DNA from: Tolypocladium sp. Sup5 PDA-1
Lineage: Eukaryota; Ascomycota; Sordariomycetes; Hypocreales; Ophiocordycipitaceae
Length of the DNA: 64,000 bases
NCBI GenBank assembly: GCA_000750105.3
Contig: JPHH03000094.1
Coordinates: 17,931 to 81,930, forward strand
Direction of reading: 5' to 3'
The notes under the pieces are model-generated. The model searched no databases. It was not told where the DNA came from and saw only the letters and a list, made by a program, of their open reading frames with translations. Below are positions 1 to 11,469 of this stretch, in pieces; the first letter of the stretch is position 1; each line of letters starts with the position of its first letter. The translations under genes and the position numbers were made by a program.

Positions 1-2
1 CT

Positions 3-704
3 GGACAGTATATCTCGGTCCGAGTCGATGCGACAGGAAAGGAGTACAAGCAGATCCGGCAGTACTCCCTCAGCGATGCGCCTCGGCCAGACTACTACCG
101 GATCACAATCCAACGTGACCAAGGGAGCCGGCTCAGCCAGTCTGCTGCGCCAGGTATTTGCCCGTACGCTAGTACGATACCGGGCGTCGTTTCCAACCAG
201 CTTCTCGACGGCGTGCGCCCCGGGGATGTGCTCGAAGTGAGTCACCCGGCAGGGGAGTTCTTTCTTGACACAAACAACTTATCCAACGAGCCAATCGTCC
301 TCATCTCCGCGGGAATAGGCGTCACGCCCATGGTCTCCATTTTAAACTTTATTATCGAACAGCAACCTGATCGGCGGGTTTCGTGGATCCACGGGGCTAG
401 AAGCACGGTGCCATTCTGCTCTCACATCGCCAGTATGGCGCGAGGCAGATCGACATTCCGCAGCAAAGTGTTCAAGACGCATCTCGCAGATGCGGATCTG
501 GCTGGCGTATCGTACGACTACGACTATCGAGTTGATTTGGCAAAACTGAACCCGGATGACCTCTGGCTGACACACGGCTGCGCCGAGTACTACGTTTGTG
601 GACCGGAGCAGTTTATGCTTGAGACGGCCGAGTACTTGGAAGCGCAGCATGTGGACTCTTCGAGAATTAAGTTTGAGTTGTTCAGCACGGCGCAGAGGAT
701 ATAG
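3..704 (+). CDS. Flavohemoprotein (nitric oxide dioxygenase), reductase part, 5' end outside the window
   Basis: An open frame runs from the first bases of the window to a TAG at 702-704 (about 233 residues). It contains the FAD/NAD(P)H reductase half of a flavohemoglobin: the FAD-binding RQYSLS motif near residue 23, the nucleotide-binding GIGVTPM segment, and the C-terminal CGPEQFM motif. The globin domain that binds O2/NO would lie upstream of base 1. Enzymes of this type oxidise NO to nitrate using NAD(P)H, FAD and heme, usually in the cytosol or mitochondria. No intron is needed in the visible part and nothing looks broken. Other ferredoxin-reductase-like oxidoreductases are possible, but the spacing of motifs fits flavohemoprotein best. 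Confidence 0.85.
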   Translation, partial: GQYISVRVDATGKEYKQIRQYSLSDAPRPDYYRITIQRDQGSRLSQSAAPGICPYASTIPGVVSNQLLDGVRPGDVLEVSHPAGEFFLDTNNLSNEPIVLISAGIGVTPMVSILNFIIEQQPDRRVSWIHGARSTVPFCSHIASMARGRSTFRSKVFKTHLADADLAGVSYDYDYRVDLAKLNPDDLWLTHGCAEYYVCGPEQFMLETAEYLEAQHVDSSRIKFELFSTAQRI

Positions 705-1272
705 TATCAACACGAATTCAAGACCTACAGCCAACTACTTAAGTGCTTCATACCTCCCCAGTATAAACTTGAAACAAACCTTTAGCCTTATACAAAGTGG
801 GCTTTAATTTTATTTAATTCGTGCACAAACGACCGTTGACGGTGCAGCTAATGCGGCGGCCAGAATACGTTAGCTTAAGCCAAATAATTTTACATCGCGA
901 CTACCGACCACTACCACCTCTACGGATTCAGATACTCACACTTTACGGCTGTAAGTCTTTCTGCTAGTAGATACTTTAATGAAGCCGACGAGGATTGCAT
1001 TATGTCCACGGACCGCACTTGATATCCAAGTTGCTGTGTGATCGCCATGGCGCTTGGTTGATGGAGTGCAAAGGTTGCAAGGCAGCAGATCCGCGCCACT
1101 GCAAACACGCTTCTTTGACACACCCGCCGATCACCCCACAGTGCCGGATGCGGGGCAGTTACCAGCACCACTGATGAGCTTGAAGACGGTTCATGCCGAA
1201 AGCGCCAGTTGACGAATACCACACCATCGGCTAAAGACTGTTCCCTCCATGGACGATGGGTGTGGACTGGTG
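705..1272. other. Intergenic, no gene recognised
   Basis: Only short frames without recognisable motifs, including a 100-codon minus-strand frame at 920-1222 with no resemblance to a known family. This is presumably the 3' flank of the flavohemoprotein gene and the promoter of the GH43 relic. Confidence 0.5.
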
Positions 1273-1281
1273 TATATAAAA
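1273..1281 (+). promoter_or_regulatory. TATA box of the GH43 relic
   Basis: TATATAAAA lies 77 bp before the presumed ATG at 1358. A well-formed promoter in front of a dead gene suggests recent loss. Confidence 0.5.
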
Positions 1282-1357
1282 GCTACTGATTCATCTTCAT
1301 TCAGCCAGGCGTGTCTTACAGACAACTAAGTCAAGACTAGTGTGCTTCCAGTTGAAC

Positions 1358-2637
1358 ATGTTGCTGAAGATGAAAGCAATCCTTTCTTCCCGGCTCTGGC
1401 AAGAGCAGACCAGTGCGGCCTTCAGGTCATCCCTGGTACGACTTGGACCGCGCTGAGTTCGGCCAGCAATCGAAACATGAATTAACTAGCACTGACAAGA
1501 AGCGTGATAGACCAACACGGGGCGGCATGTTCAGGCCCATGCCCCGGGCAGTATTGGAGTGTCTGGAGTATATTACATGATAGGCGAGGACAAGACCGAA
1601 GGCTCCCCGTTTCAAGATGTCAACTGCTACTCTTCAACAAATATAGTGTAATGGACTTTTGCAAACGCGCTCCTCTCTCGGACGTCGGACGGCGATCTTG
1701 GCCCAAACCGCATGGTTGAGCGACCGAAAGTCATCTACGACGAGAAGACGTCTACATATGTCATGTATCCCTTGGCGACAGCAATTATCAAGAGGCCAGA
1801 GTAGGCGTGGTCGCACCTGATATAGTATGTGGCGATTACCAGTATCGCGCAAGCTTTCGGCCTCTCCATTACGAGTCCCGCGACATTGGACTCTTTCAGG
1901 ATGATGAGGGGTCGGCATACCTTCCAACAGAAGACGTGAGCTTCTCTTCACGTTCTCGAAATAAAGTTCGCGTTCCTGAGCTAAGGTTGTCACGCAGCGT
2001 CGCAATGGCCTTCGGATTGATGCCCTTAGCGATGACTATGTAAGCGTCACACATACGATCCATCTATGGAACGGGAATATTGAGTCTCCGGCCATTTTGA
2101 ATACGGATGGGTACTACTTTATGCTTGGGTCAAACCTCACGGGCTAGGCTACAAACGACCACGTGAGTATTCAACGCGGCCATGAACAAACGTATACGAA
2201 TATCATTTGGAAACAAAAAGGTATATAGTTATTCTAGATCACTTTGGAGTCCTTGGTCTGGATGGGCAAATTTTGCAGACGTAGGTCCTCATACCTAGAA
2301 CTCGCAAACGAGCTTCATCCTGCCATTGGCAACCCTGCCATCTACATGGGCGATCGGTGGCAGTTGTCCAACCTCATGCGGAGCACCTATGTCCGGCTGC
2401 CGCTTGAGATTGAAGGTACCGCAATCTACGTCCTATCAAAGATGTGGACAGAGGCTCCGGCACACCACGAGGCTGAGGGTGAGAGTGCATCTTTTTCGAA
2501 TGAGCAAGAATCCATAAACTGCTCTGGATGCAGTCATGGCGCCGCAGCTGGTTGGGGTGGGTGGTACCATTGCCATTACGGGGATTAACGACGGGTTTGG
2601 CCCCGACATTGACTACATTTCTATGCCCCAAAAATAG
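1358..2637 (+). pseudogene. Glycoside hydrolase family 43 (galactan 1,3-beta-galactosidase type, with CBM35-like tail), broken
   Basis: Fragments in all three frames line up in order with a secreted GH43 enzyme that attacks arabinan or galactan side chains. Recognisable pieces are QVIPGTTWTA (about 1425), SIGVSGVYYMIGEDKTEGS (about 1545), WTFANALLSRTSDGDLGPNR (about 1650), ERPKVIYDEKTSTYVMY, RDIGLFQDDEGSAYL (about 1880), LRIDALSDDYVSVTHTIHLW (about 2010), DGYYFMLGSNLTG followed by TAG where the family has Trp (2145-2147), YMGDRWQLSNLMRSTYV (about 2345), and a C-terminal VGVGGTIAITGINDGFG resembling the end of a CBM35. There are several frameshifts and stops, so no product can be made. The family assignment rests on these motifs. 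Confidence 0.75.
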
Positions 2638-2971
2638 ACACTAGCAGCACCCAATCCAGAGGGCCGCTGTACTTGTCTTAACGTTGACTTGAACAATATG
2701 TGAGCGGACTTTCTTTCCCTTTTGCTTCATGCTACTGGCAGCCGAAGACTTGCGATTGTACGACATGAAGAATGTACAGCTACGGAAGGTTTGCGGACTT
2801 GGGCATGTGTCTAGTGCAAATCAGTTGCCGAGGTGCATCTATCTCAAATTTATGAAGATTCGTTTTGCATTGGCGATGAATGCGTTCGCGGGTTTGCCAT
2901 TGTGTTGTAGGCATCAGTTCCAGACCGTTCTTCGTCTGTCCCGGCTATCATATGCCCCAATACTCCCAGGT
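2638..2971. other. Intergenic between GH43 and GST relics
   Basis: The two genes converge here. A 102-codon plus-strand frame (2729-3037) runs into the GST antisense and has no recognisable motif. Confidence 0.4.
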
Positions 2972-3646
2972 TTACAAAGTCGGATACGAGAGCTCCTTGC
3001 CTTCAATCTCCGCTACCTCCCTAATGGAATCTTTTGACTCCAGGGGCCGAACTAGCTGACCGTAGTCGGGGAACTGTTCCCACACCTCAAAGCCAATCTC
3101 TAGGCCCCAGTACCAGAAGATAACCAGATTGTAGTCGACGACCGTTTCGACACCCCCCACCGCAAACGTCTTGCCAGTCAACGCGCAATCGATTCTCGAA
3201 AAACAAGTTCCAACAACATCGTTCCCTCTCTGGCGAATGGCGGGGTGCAGGCTCATGTCGTCTGCAAAACGGCCCGGCCGGAAGCGCATCCCAAAGCCGA
3301 TGCGGTGCGGGGAGCCAGACAGCCAGGCCATCCACTCCACAACTTTGGCACGCTGTAGCTCTCCAGAACCAGCTAGATTCTTCTCAGCTTGAAGGGACGC
3401 AATGTATGTGAGAACAGCAAGCGTCTCGGTGATAATGGCATCGTCGATCTTCAGCGCGGGAACATAGCCGTAAGGGTGAATTGTCTGGCGGCACTCGGCA
3501 TTGGTGAATGCGCCCTCGGCCGCTTCGAATCCATCGGAGCCACGCTTCAGTAGGACTGACGTGAATGGAACTGAGAGCTACTTGAGCAGAGCGTGGGGAA
3601 CAAAGGAGCTGGTTCCATTTGCCCGGTATAGAGTAAGCGCAGGCAT
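2972..3646 (-). pseudogene. Glutathione S-transferase with one in-frame stop
   Basis: A single 225-codon frame from ATG at 3646 to a stop at 2972 has the length and layout of a GST: an N-terminal thioredoxin-like part starting MPALTLYRANGTSSFVPHAL, the PALKIDD-AIITET segment that contacts glutathione, and an all-helical C-terminal half (VVEWMAWLSGSPHRIG). Codon 23 is TAG (3578-3580), where the helix following the catalytic loop should have a charged or polar residue; CAG or GAG would be one change away. Everything after the stop is intact, so this is either a very young pseudogene, a polymorphism or a base-call error. The enzyme would conjugate glutathione to electrophiles in the cytosol. Confidence 0.72.
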
Positions 3647-5257
3647 TTTGTCCACAGTGCAACAGGGATGCACTGGGTATCAGGGTTTCTGCGCTGCGAT
3701 TGAAAGTTCAATGGAACCAATGCAAGGCAGGAGGGCCCTGTCGTGACGACACGAATATCCCGCGACCGTGCTGGGACATTCATGATCATTTATGTCCGAA
3801 GTGATGGGGCAAATGGCGTTCTCCGGGGCCTCTCACACAGATGCGAGGAACGATGACAGCGCGTAAGCTGACTGGGTGACGACGGTGTGGGAGACTGGAA
3901 CTTCCAACAGTTTACGAAGTAGGAAGCACGACGATCTAGCTAGTCCGTACGAACTAAGTTGCCTTCCAGCCGCAAGAATGATGAATGGCGCGTTACTGGC
4001 ACACTCAGTGCAAGATCACTGATACTGATTACGAATCAGCAACACCGCCTACGACGCTTCCCACAAGCGTCATGGACGACTACCTTCGCTAGACATGACC
4101 CGGGCGTGTACGTTCACCAGTTGCGGCCACGGAGACCAGCGCGAGCGCTAGTGTGCCTTTCACCAAATACGGAACAATAGCTCGGCATCCCACTGGAATT
4201 CTCCCATCCCCTGTTGCCGATTGCTAATCCGCGCCGTGTCGGTACTGAAACCCACCATGGGTAGGCAGTCAATGCAAACAACTAGCAGTCAAGCTAGATG
4301 GATGAGACCAACGTTTACGCAGATCATTGAGCATACAGCTCTCGTTTTGTCAAACGCCTGCCTGCGTCAGTCTAAATCTGAAAGGGTTCAATTTTAGGGA
4401 CATGGAACCCGGAGATGTGATTAAGAAAGGGTAGATTTAGAGCAACGGAATGGCTGCCCATATGAAGGCCCGTCTTGGTCCAGTGGCCGAGGTTTGGTGA
4501 GCTGACTCCTGGCCAAAAGAAAAGCAGCCAGCAACAGGCGCTGGAAGTAGACACAATGAAATACAGATCTACGCCGGACGTTTGAGAATTCACTATGGAG
4601 CTTCTAGGCTCTTATAATCTCCAAGTTGCAAGAATGCAGCGGCGGGAAATGCGTCGCGAAGAATTCGTCATCGTGGTCGAGGAGGCGGTCGCCATGCATC
4701 AGACGAGGCAAGATGGAAGCATCCTGTAACCAGGCACTCCACATTTGTCTCATTCCAGAAGAATCGGTTATGCCGCACCGCGTGGGATATGGCCGGCGGA
4801 CGAGCAGAAAGATGCAGCCCATCGCCCGCCCACTGGTTTATCGTCATGCATCGTATGAGCCGGTGCACAGCAGCTGGGCTTGGCAGGTCTCAAGTATCCA
4901 ACCCTGACCAGAACAGACAGTATGGAACGAATTGAGTGGATCGTAAGAGGCGATGAAACTCGTTTGATCGACAACCCTATGTGCAGAGACCTCGCCGCCT
5001 CGGCCGAGCTAGGGCCAGTCCTCGAGGTAAGAGTCTATATAGGCGTAAAGGTATTCCAAGAGATGCCCCAACGTGTCTGATAGTTGCAAAAGTCGTCCGA
5101 AGCTCTTCTCATTTCCCATGTCCGGCTCTTCAATCTAGACCAGAGCATGTCATAGAAGATATCAGAAAAATCGAGGTATTGGTATTATTACGTTCATTTC
5201 TAGCACCCTCCACCTGTCTTTGGCTGGGAAAAATCACCATCCTTCTGGATACAAACA
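3647..5257. other. Gene-poor stretch
   Basis: No gene recognised in 1.6 kb. Short frames around 4600-5080 show no family motif. A TACGAAGTA motif of the dispersed set described in the findings lies at 3913-3921. Confidence 0.45.
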
Positions 5258-6029
5258 ATGCGGCATTCCGTTGGCGTGGCGTCTCTCGCGGTCTTGGTCA
5301 GCGCCTTCCCGCAACCGCGGGCAGCGCCCACTAAGGGTCTGGAGCAAGCTTTTACAAGTAGGTTCGCTTACGGATAGCGAAGAAGTGAAAACTCGAGGGC
5401 GGATTGTTGACAAGGACCACAGTCAGAGCCAACCCCCCAATCCAAGCAAGAGCCAACAAACTCATCCCGGTGGTGGTTGGCGGCCCGCAGGACCTCTTCG
5501 TGCCGAATCTCATAAGAGCAAATATCGGCGACGTTGTACAATTCCAGTTCAGTAACGGCAACCACACAGTCACTCAGAGTGCGGAAAATGCCGGATGTCA
5601 ACCGCTGCAGGCAGCGAACCCCCAAGCTATCCACAGCGGACACATCCCCTTTCAAGCAGGCCAGAAAGACGTGGGCACCTTCAACATGCCCGTGATAAGC
5701 ACCGATGCAATGTTCTTGTACTGCGCCACTGGCCCTCACTGCCAAACTGGTCAAGTGATGGTTGTCAACCCGTACGGTCTTTGCCCGACTTCACGTTACA
5801 TCATTCTTGAAGAAGCTAACATGGCAATAGTGCGAACGACGAGCAGCTGGTCAATTATGCCAAGGTATCAATGGCTGCAAAGGAGAACGTGGATGGTGCT
5901 GGAATCTCTGGTGGCATCGTTGGCAGGATTCCCCTTGAGGCTGCCGCATTTGTCCCAGCGCCTCCCGAGGAAGAATCGCCGCCAGCTGCGCCACCGTCAA
6001 ACCAGACAGCGTCACGTAAATTGCGGTAA
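5258..6029 (+). CDS. Secreted cupredoxin (plastocyanin-like) domain protein
   Basis: Three exons (5258-5357, 5423-5771, 5831-6029) give 215 residues and close in frame. The start was chosen because it opens a signal peptide (MRHSVGVASLAVLVSAFPQ). The cupredoxin core carries the copper-site pattern: GNHTVTQS, a central Cys, and CATGPHCQTGQVMVV. This family usually has Met shortly after the HC pair; here that position reads Gln (CQTGQ). The tail is Ala/Pro/Glu-rich and ends without an obvious GPI signal. Both introns have consensus donors (gtaggt, gtacgg) and the second a GCTAAC branch point. The alternative first donor at 5362 with acceptor at 5414 also keeps frame. Fungal relatives are extracellular serine-rich proteins of unknown role. 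Confidence 0.8.
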
Positions 6030-7152
6030 TGGGGCATATGGGGTGGCTGTCTGAGCGGGAACAGGCTGTGCCCTTTGTGACTTGTACATATAACTACTCC
6101 GTATACACAATTGCTTTGCGCTTGATGGCATGGCCAGGATCGTCCATTCAGACACATCACGGAAACTCTTCATGTACAATTGGGGTTTACTCGCGAAGAT
6201 CCACCCCTGCTGATTTGACTCAAGGCAGTATCGACAGAGCATGCTGTCTAATAATACTTCGTACACCGTATAAGCCTTACGAAGTACTTTGGCCGATAAT
6301 AGGTAGATATCGGTCTTTTTGTTTCTGCACAGCTGAAGCTTGCAATTGATGGTATGCCTACCAGGGGCCTGAATGTCAAATGCAAGCCGCCAAACCTGCG
6401 CCACGTGATTGACATACGTGATCAGTGCACGTATGTACTTCGTACGACACATGCCGTCACAAGGCTCAACTTGGCTGTACCCTGGGCATCAAAGCCCAGC
6501 CAAGTTTGCTCCTCTCAGGGCATTGCTCGTTATTTGGATGCAGTTCTCCGTGGCGCTCACCGTGGCGGCAGGCCGTTGGTCTAGGTTGAGTGCAACCGTT
6601 CCAAGACCAGAGACTACTGACCAAACACAAGCAGGCTGGCCTTTGTGCCCAAGAGATTGGAAATTGGGTTGCATTTATCGCTATCTGGGTGGAGTGATAT
6701 TGCTTTACGGGTCAGCATCTTGCGTGCAGTTCCCTGCTCCTGTTGTCCTGGGCTCCTCTCCATCCACTCACAATGTGTGCTCAGAGGAGCCTCGGATAAC
6801 AAGATGACGTGCGATCACCACAGATTCGCGCCATGCGATACAAAGTACTACAGATACAAAAGCCTGCCCCCGTCGGTGCTATTCCCTGTGTCACTACTTC
6901 GTACGTCATGGTCATAAATGCAACCCAATCGCGCAATACCCATATTCGCTGACGAACAGAAGCCGACAAACATGGAACGGCCGGATGTCTCCCTACGCGT
7001 CTCACCGGAATGTGCTGACTCTTGATAGCAAGAGTAGCTGACGGATGACAAAAGACGACTTATCCCGTATCATATGATTGTTATTGTATTGGTTGCTATG
7101 TGAGTTATAGACGAACAACGCATTTTCTGGCGGCAGAAAGAAGACGAAAAAC
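6030..7152. other. Intergenic with clustered TACTTCGTAC motifs
   Basis: No gene recognised. Four copies of TACTTCGTAC or TACGAAGTAC occur here (6255-6264, 6278-6287, 6436-6445, 6895-6904). The first two face each other across 13 bp and could form a hairpin or be a palindromic site. Confidence 0.5.
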
Positions 7153-8952
7153 ATGACTGGTATAAATGATGCTGAACAGAGTCCGCTTCTTGGCGCCCTC
7201 TCTCGAGGTAGCCACCATGTCGGCGATTCAAGGCAAGCTAGCAATACAAAGCATTCGCCAATTGCGTCCAGAGACGAGGAAGGCGTCGCAGCTGAAAGCA
7301 GTCTCCTCCATCGCTCCATCGAAGACGACGTCCTCCCCGAAGCGTCGAGCCTTGGGCGAAGTCTCAGCTGGCAGAGCGCCTACATCCTCGCGATATCGAG
7401 GGTCGTCGGCAGTGGAATATTCGCCACGCCAGGCGCAATAGCGCGATCGGTAGGAAGCCCTGGGCTTTCGCTATTGATCTGGATCGTTGGGGCAGTCATT
7501 GCAGCTTGTGGGCTGGCCGTCGCGCTCGAGTATGGTTGCATGCTCCCACGGTCCGGCGGACAAAAGGTGTACCTCGAGTTTACATACCGGCACCCACGGT
7601 TTCTTGCGTCAACGTTGGTCGCAATCAACGCAGTATTGCTCGGTTTCACGGCCAGCAACTGCATTGTATTCAGCCAGTATACTCTCTTTGCCCTCGGCGC
7701 CAACAACGCGAGCGACTGGCTTCGCAAAGGCCTTGCTGTCGGATTACTCAGCGCAGTCACCATTGTCCATGCCGTCACGCCGAAGCTCGGGGTGAAGCTG
7801 CAAAACTTACTCGGCTGGATTAAGATAGGAATTATCATCTTTATGGTCCTTGCTGGCAGTTACGTTGTCATATTTCGGCCACCGACAGATGCCCGGGCAC
7901 AAAGCGCAGCGAGTCCCTTGTCGTGGCACAGGCTGTGGGAGAACAGCTCTTGGAACTGGGGTGCCATTGCCACTGCACTCTTCAAGGCCACCTACTCCTA
8001 CGCTGGCCTCGATAATGTGAGCAATGTCCTCAACGAGGTCAAAGACCCAATCCGCACGCTGCGGTCAGTCTCAGTCACTGCATTGGTGACGTCGTGTGCG
8101 CTGTATTTTCTCGTCAACGTTGCCTACTTCTTGGTGGTGCCAATCGAGGAGATCACGGAAAGCGGTGAACTCATTGCTGCTTTGTTCTTTCAGCGCGTGT
8201 TTGGCGGACAAATAGGCAGCAGGATCCTACCTCTGGCTGTTGCGCTTTCGGCTGCGGGCAACGTCTTGGTTGTGGTGTTTGCCATGGTGAGCGGCAATGT
8301 GCACCGCCCGAGAGTCTCCCGAGCCCAGCTAACAGTGTCGTTTTATTACTAGGCACGTCTCAAACAGGAAATAGCGAGACAGGGCTTTCTCCCTTTCTCC
8401 GATATCTTATCGTCGACGCGACCGTTCAGTTCACCGCTCGGCGGCCTTCTTGTGAATTACTTTCCGTCTTTGCTGGTCATTCTGTTGCCACCATCGAGTG
8501 AAGCATATTCGTTTATTCTCGAAACTGAAGGCTACTCTGGCCAGATTTTCAGTCTGGCGATTGGAATTGGCCTCGTGTGGTTACGCTTCAAGCGGCCCGA
8601 CCTGAAGAGACCGTTCAAAGCCTGGATACCAGCCGTCATACTGAAACTCACCCTGAGTCTAGCACTTCTTGCAGCTCCATTTTACCCGCCAACAGAGAAA
8701 TCCAGAGGCGGCCTTTTTTATGCAATCTACGCAATAGTAGGAGTAAGCATGTAAGTCTTCCCTCATAACGATATTTTCACTTGCTCTTTGACGCGAATGT
8801 ACTGCAGTATCGTCGGTAGCGTTGTGTACTGGTATGTCTGGTCAGACCTTATCCCTAGACTCAGGGGATATAGGCTGGAGGAGGAGACTGCAGTACTCGA
8901 TGACGGAACATCAATCACCAAAATAGTTCACAAGCCTGCGTTAGGTGTTTAA
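7153..8952 (+). CDS. Amino-acid permease, high-affinity methionine permease (MUP1) type
   Basis: Three exons (7153-8286, 8353-8750, 8808-8952) encode 558 residues. An acidic cytosolic N-terminus of about 70 residues is followed by membrane segments beginning SAYILAISRVVGSGIFATPG, the APC-superfamily signature around transmembrane helix 1, then GLAVALEYGCMLPRSGG and KATYSYAGLDNVSNVLNEVKD, typical of the fungal MUP1/MUP3 subgroup. The C-terminus ends DGTSITKIVHKP as in that subgroup. Donors gtgagc and gtaagt and acceptors ctag and gcag all keep phase. The gene looks intact. It probably imports methionine and possibly cysteine at the plasma membrane; the substrate is inferred from the family. 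Confidence 0.87.
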
Positions 8953-9547
8953 GCGAGACTAGACCACTTCAATATATGGGGAGGCAGTGTCGAGATTGAA
9001 CATTTGTAAAGCATCTTACCGTTTCATATATTACGGCTGGACATTTTTGGGTCCACGATAGCTCTGCTACTCGCCGTAGTAGTTCTTTAGCGATGATTAT
9101 GGTATGATTAGCCGGAACTCTGCTAGGCAATGGCACTGGAAACATAATGGTGCTCATGCAGTGGCCATTGACTCGTTACATATTTGTCACACAGACTTGA
9201 GCGGGGTGGCCTCGCTGTTCTCCATGGGTATTCAAATGCTGTGTACGAATCATAAGCATAGGATTAGGACTGCCACGCCATGGGCAGCAATCAATGCGGA
9301 TTTCAAATCACCTGGCACGAGACCAGTATTTGTTAACGACGTCTTTACTCTGGTTCACTCGGAGACTTCATCGGGCTTGATTAGAAATACAACGCCATGG
9401 GTGTGTTGCGAGGATGGCGTGCTCGCGGGGAAGTCGAGCCTATATCTATGGCCGCTCGCTTATACCAGCAGCCCTCTGCCATTCTTCAGCATCGCAATTG
9501 GAAGCCCAGAGTCGACACCATCTAATTTCACGTCTTTCAACAACAGT
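8953..9547. other. Promoter region of the CmcJ/AsaB-like gene
   Basis: The frame of the next gene stays open upstream to 9104, but that part lacks family resemblance and is taken as 5' flank. Confidence 0.45.
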
Positions 9548-10529
9548 ATGGCAGCTGCAGCAGTTTACACGTCCACTCTCGCTGGTGGGCTTGGATCTGA
9601 AGCAAAAGCCCCATTAGAGCTCCAGCCCGACCGCAGTACTGAAACGCCGCGCACGGGCAATGATGTCGCAACTATCTTGAACTACTTCAAGGATAACGAA
9701 GATGGCTCCCCGCCACACCCTACCTACGTCGATCGACCGGAAACTTTCACACGTCCCTTCGAATCCCATAATGTAACCATCAAAGACATCGCAGGCGAGG
9801 AAAGCAAATACACGCTGGATAAGAATGGCTTCCAGGTTCATGGGCACGTATCAATTGAGCGAGACTTCCTGGACAACGACCAGATCAAGGCATCATACTA
9901 CCCTGAGACTGAGCAGCTGCTCAAGGATGTGTATGCAGAACGCCCCTGACATTTCATCGGCGGCTTCCATACTGACAGCTCTGCCCAGCACTGGTGCTTC
10001 CCGCGTCTTCATTTTTGATCACACCATTCGACGTCAGCTCCCGGAGACGGGTTCTCAAGACCGCGCGGCGCGTGGCCCCGTCCAGCGAGTGCATATCGAC
10101 CAGTCCTATGATGCGGCACTGTCACGCGTTCCTCACCATCTTCCGGAGGATGCCAGTGAGCTTCTTAATGGCCGTGTCCAAATCATCAACGTCTGGAGGC
10201 CGATTAAGAAGGTCCTGCGTGACCCTCTCGCAGTCGCCGAGGCCAACTCAGTTTCGGATTCGGACTTGGTCGTGACGGAGCTCATCTACCCGAACCGCCG
10301 TGGTGAGACGTATGCGGTCCGCTACAGCAGCGGTCATAAGTGGTTCTACAAGTCTGGCCTCTCCCCAGCTGAGGTTCTTCTGATCAAGTGCTTTGACAGC
10401 AAGACCGACGGCAGAGCTCGCCGCGTGCCTCACACCGCCTTTGCGGATCCTTCTGCAGCCTCGGACACGCCTGCTCGGGAGAGCATCGAGGTACGCGCCT
10501 TGGTGTTCCACCCTGAAGACAGGCACTAA
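9548..10529 (+). CDS. CmcJ/AsaB-like hydroxylase/desaturase
   Basis: Two exons (9548-9930, 9989-10529; intron 58 nt, gtatgc...cccag) encode 307 residues. The chosen ATG opens MAAAAVYTSTL, after which resemblance to the fungal asaB / CTB9 / CmcJ-type family starts; the ATG at 9104 would add about 148 residues with no such resemblance. Family marks are GASRVFIFDHTIRRQ, RVHIDQSYDAA with the His-x-Asp expected of an iron ligand pair, the Arg/Trp-rich INVWRPIKKVLRDPLA, and GHKWFYKSGLSPAEVLLIKCFDS. Members act as hydroxylases or desaturases in secondary metabolism. No clear biosynthetic partner lies next to it. Substrate unknown. Confidence 0.82.
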
Positions 10530-10714
10530 GCTTGTGTGGATCTAAAGATCACGTTTAACAGTACGGGGCAGGCACTCTGTAGAAAGAATACATGTATCGT
10601 ATTGCGCACAGTTTAATCGTTGAAGCAAGTAATTTGGCCCATCCCTCGCTTTGGTCGTGCAGTCTTCAAGATTCAGCTGTAGCTGCAATCATGTTCCCCG
10701 CCAAGACTCGTCTT

Positions 10715-11469
10715 CTAGCACTTGTCGGTATCTTTCCTGACAATGACATTCCAGCCATCGGGGTGAAAGGCTTGCCCAGACACGGAGTAGTAGCTGCGTG
10801 GTCCGGCCCAGCGAAGGCGCTGACACTTGCCCTTGATCCACGCGGCGCCATCAGCAATGTCACCAAATGAACCCAGGGTTTCGGTGTGGCGGTTCTGTTT
10901 CCGGGACGAATCAGTCATGATACCCCGCCGAGTCTAAGTGTAGAGGTCGAAGCGGATGCGCTGGCTGCACTTACATCATTGCACCACCAGATGGCCGACT
11001 TGAAAGAGCAGCTAACTCTGCCACAGTTGCCTGGCCCAGGGCCATTGGATGGCTTGCCGCTTACTCTTCGCAGATAGTCGATGCCGTAACCAATCCAAAT
11101 CGTGTCTGTCTCGGGCCAGCGACCACCGCAGAAATAGGCTGAGTCCTTGAAATTGGCACGCTCGACAAGGCCGTCACGCTTCTCGCCGTGGACAGAGGCT
11201 TCCAACATATAATCTGCATCCCAGTTCGGGTTGAGCTTTACAAGCTCCTCATGGACCTTTTCGATTGTTCCATTGAACTTCTGAACAGGACCCCCTGGCG
11301 AGACTTCAACCTCCCATTCGACCTCGACGACGCCGTAGCCCTCGATAGGGGCCTGTAGTCCGAAGACCTGCAGTAGCCGTGTTAGCTTGGAGCGCGCAAA
11401 GCAAATGTTTCCCAACCGGAGTAGTGTACGCACCACGGCAGGCAAGAGCAAAAGGGAAGCAGGCTTCAT
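10715..11469 (-). CDS. Small secreted cysteine-rich protein SSP-A
   Basis: Three exons on the minus strand (11469-11434, 11367-10975, 10894-10715) give 202 residues. Intron 1 (66 nt) falls at the signal peptide end (MKPASLLLLPAV) and intron 2 (80 nt) after WWCND; both positions match SSP-B, which supports the model. The mature protein has a hydrophilic N-terminal half (LQAPIEGYGVVEVEWEVEV), the core GPGPGNCGRVSCSFKSAIWW, IADGAAWIKGKC, and a C-terminal GQAFHPDGWNVIVRKDTDKC. Six cysteines suggest three disulfides. The family is common in hypocrealean fungi but I know no established function; an effector or self-defence role would be speculation. It is transcribed divergently from SSP-B. Confidence 0.8.

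Noticed and set aside
9104..9547. N-terminal extension of the CmcJ/AsaB-like protein
   Set aside because: The frame is open but has no family resemblance, and the ATG at 9548 gives the usual start.
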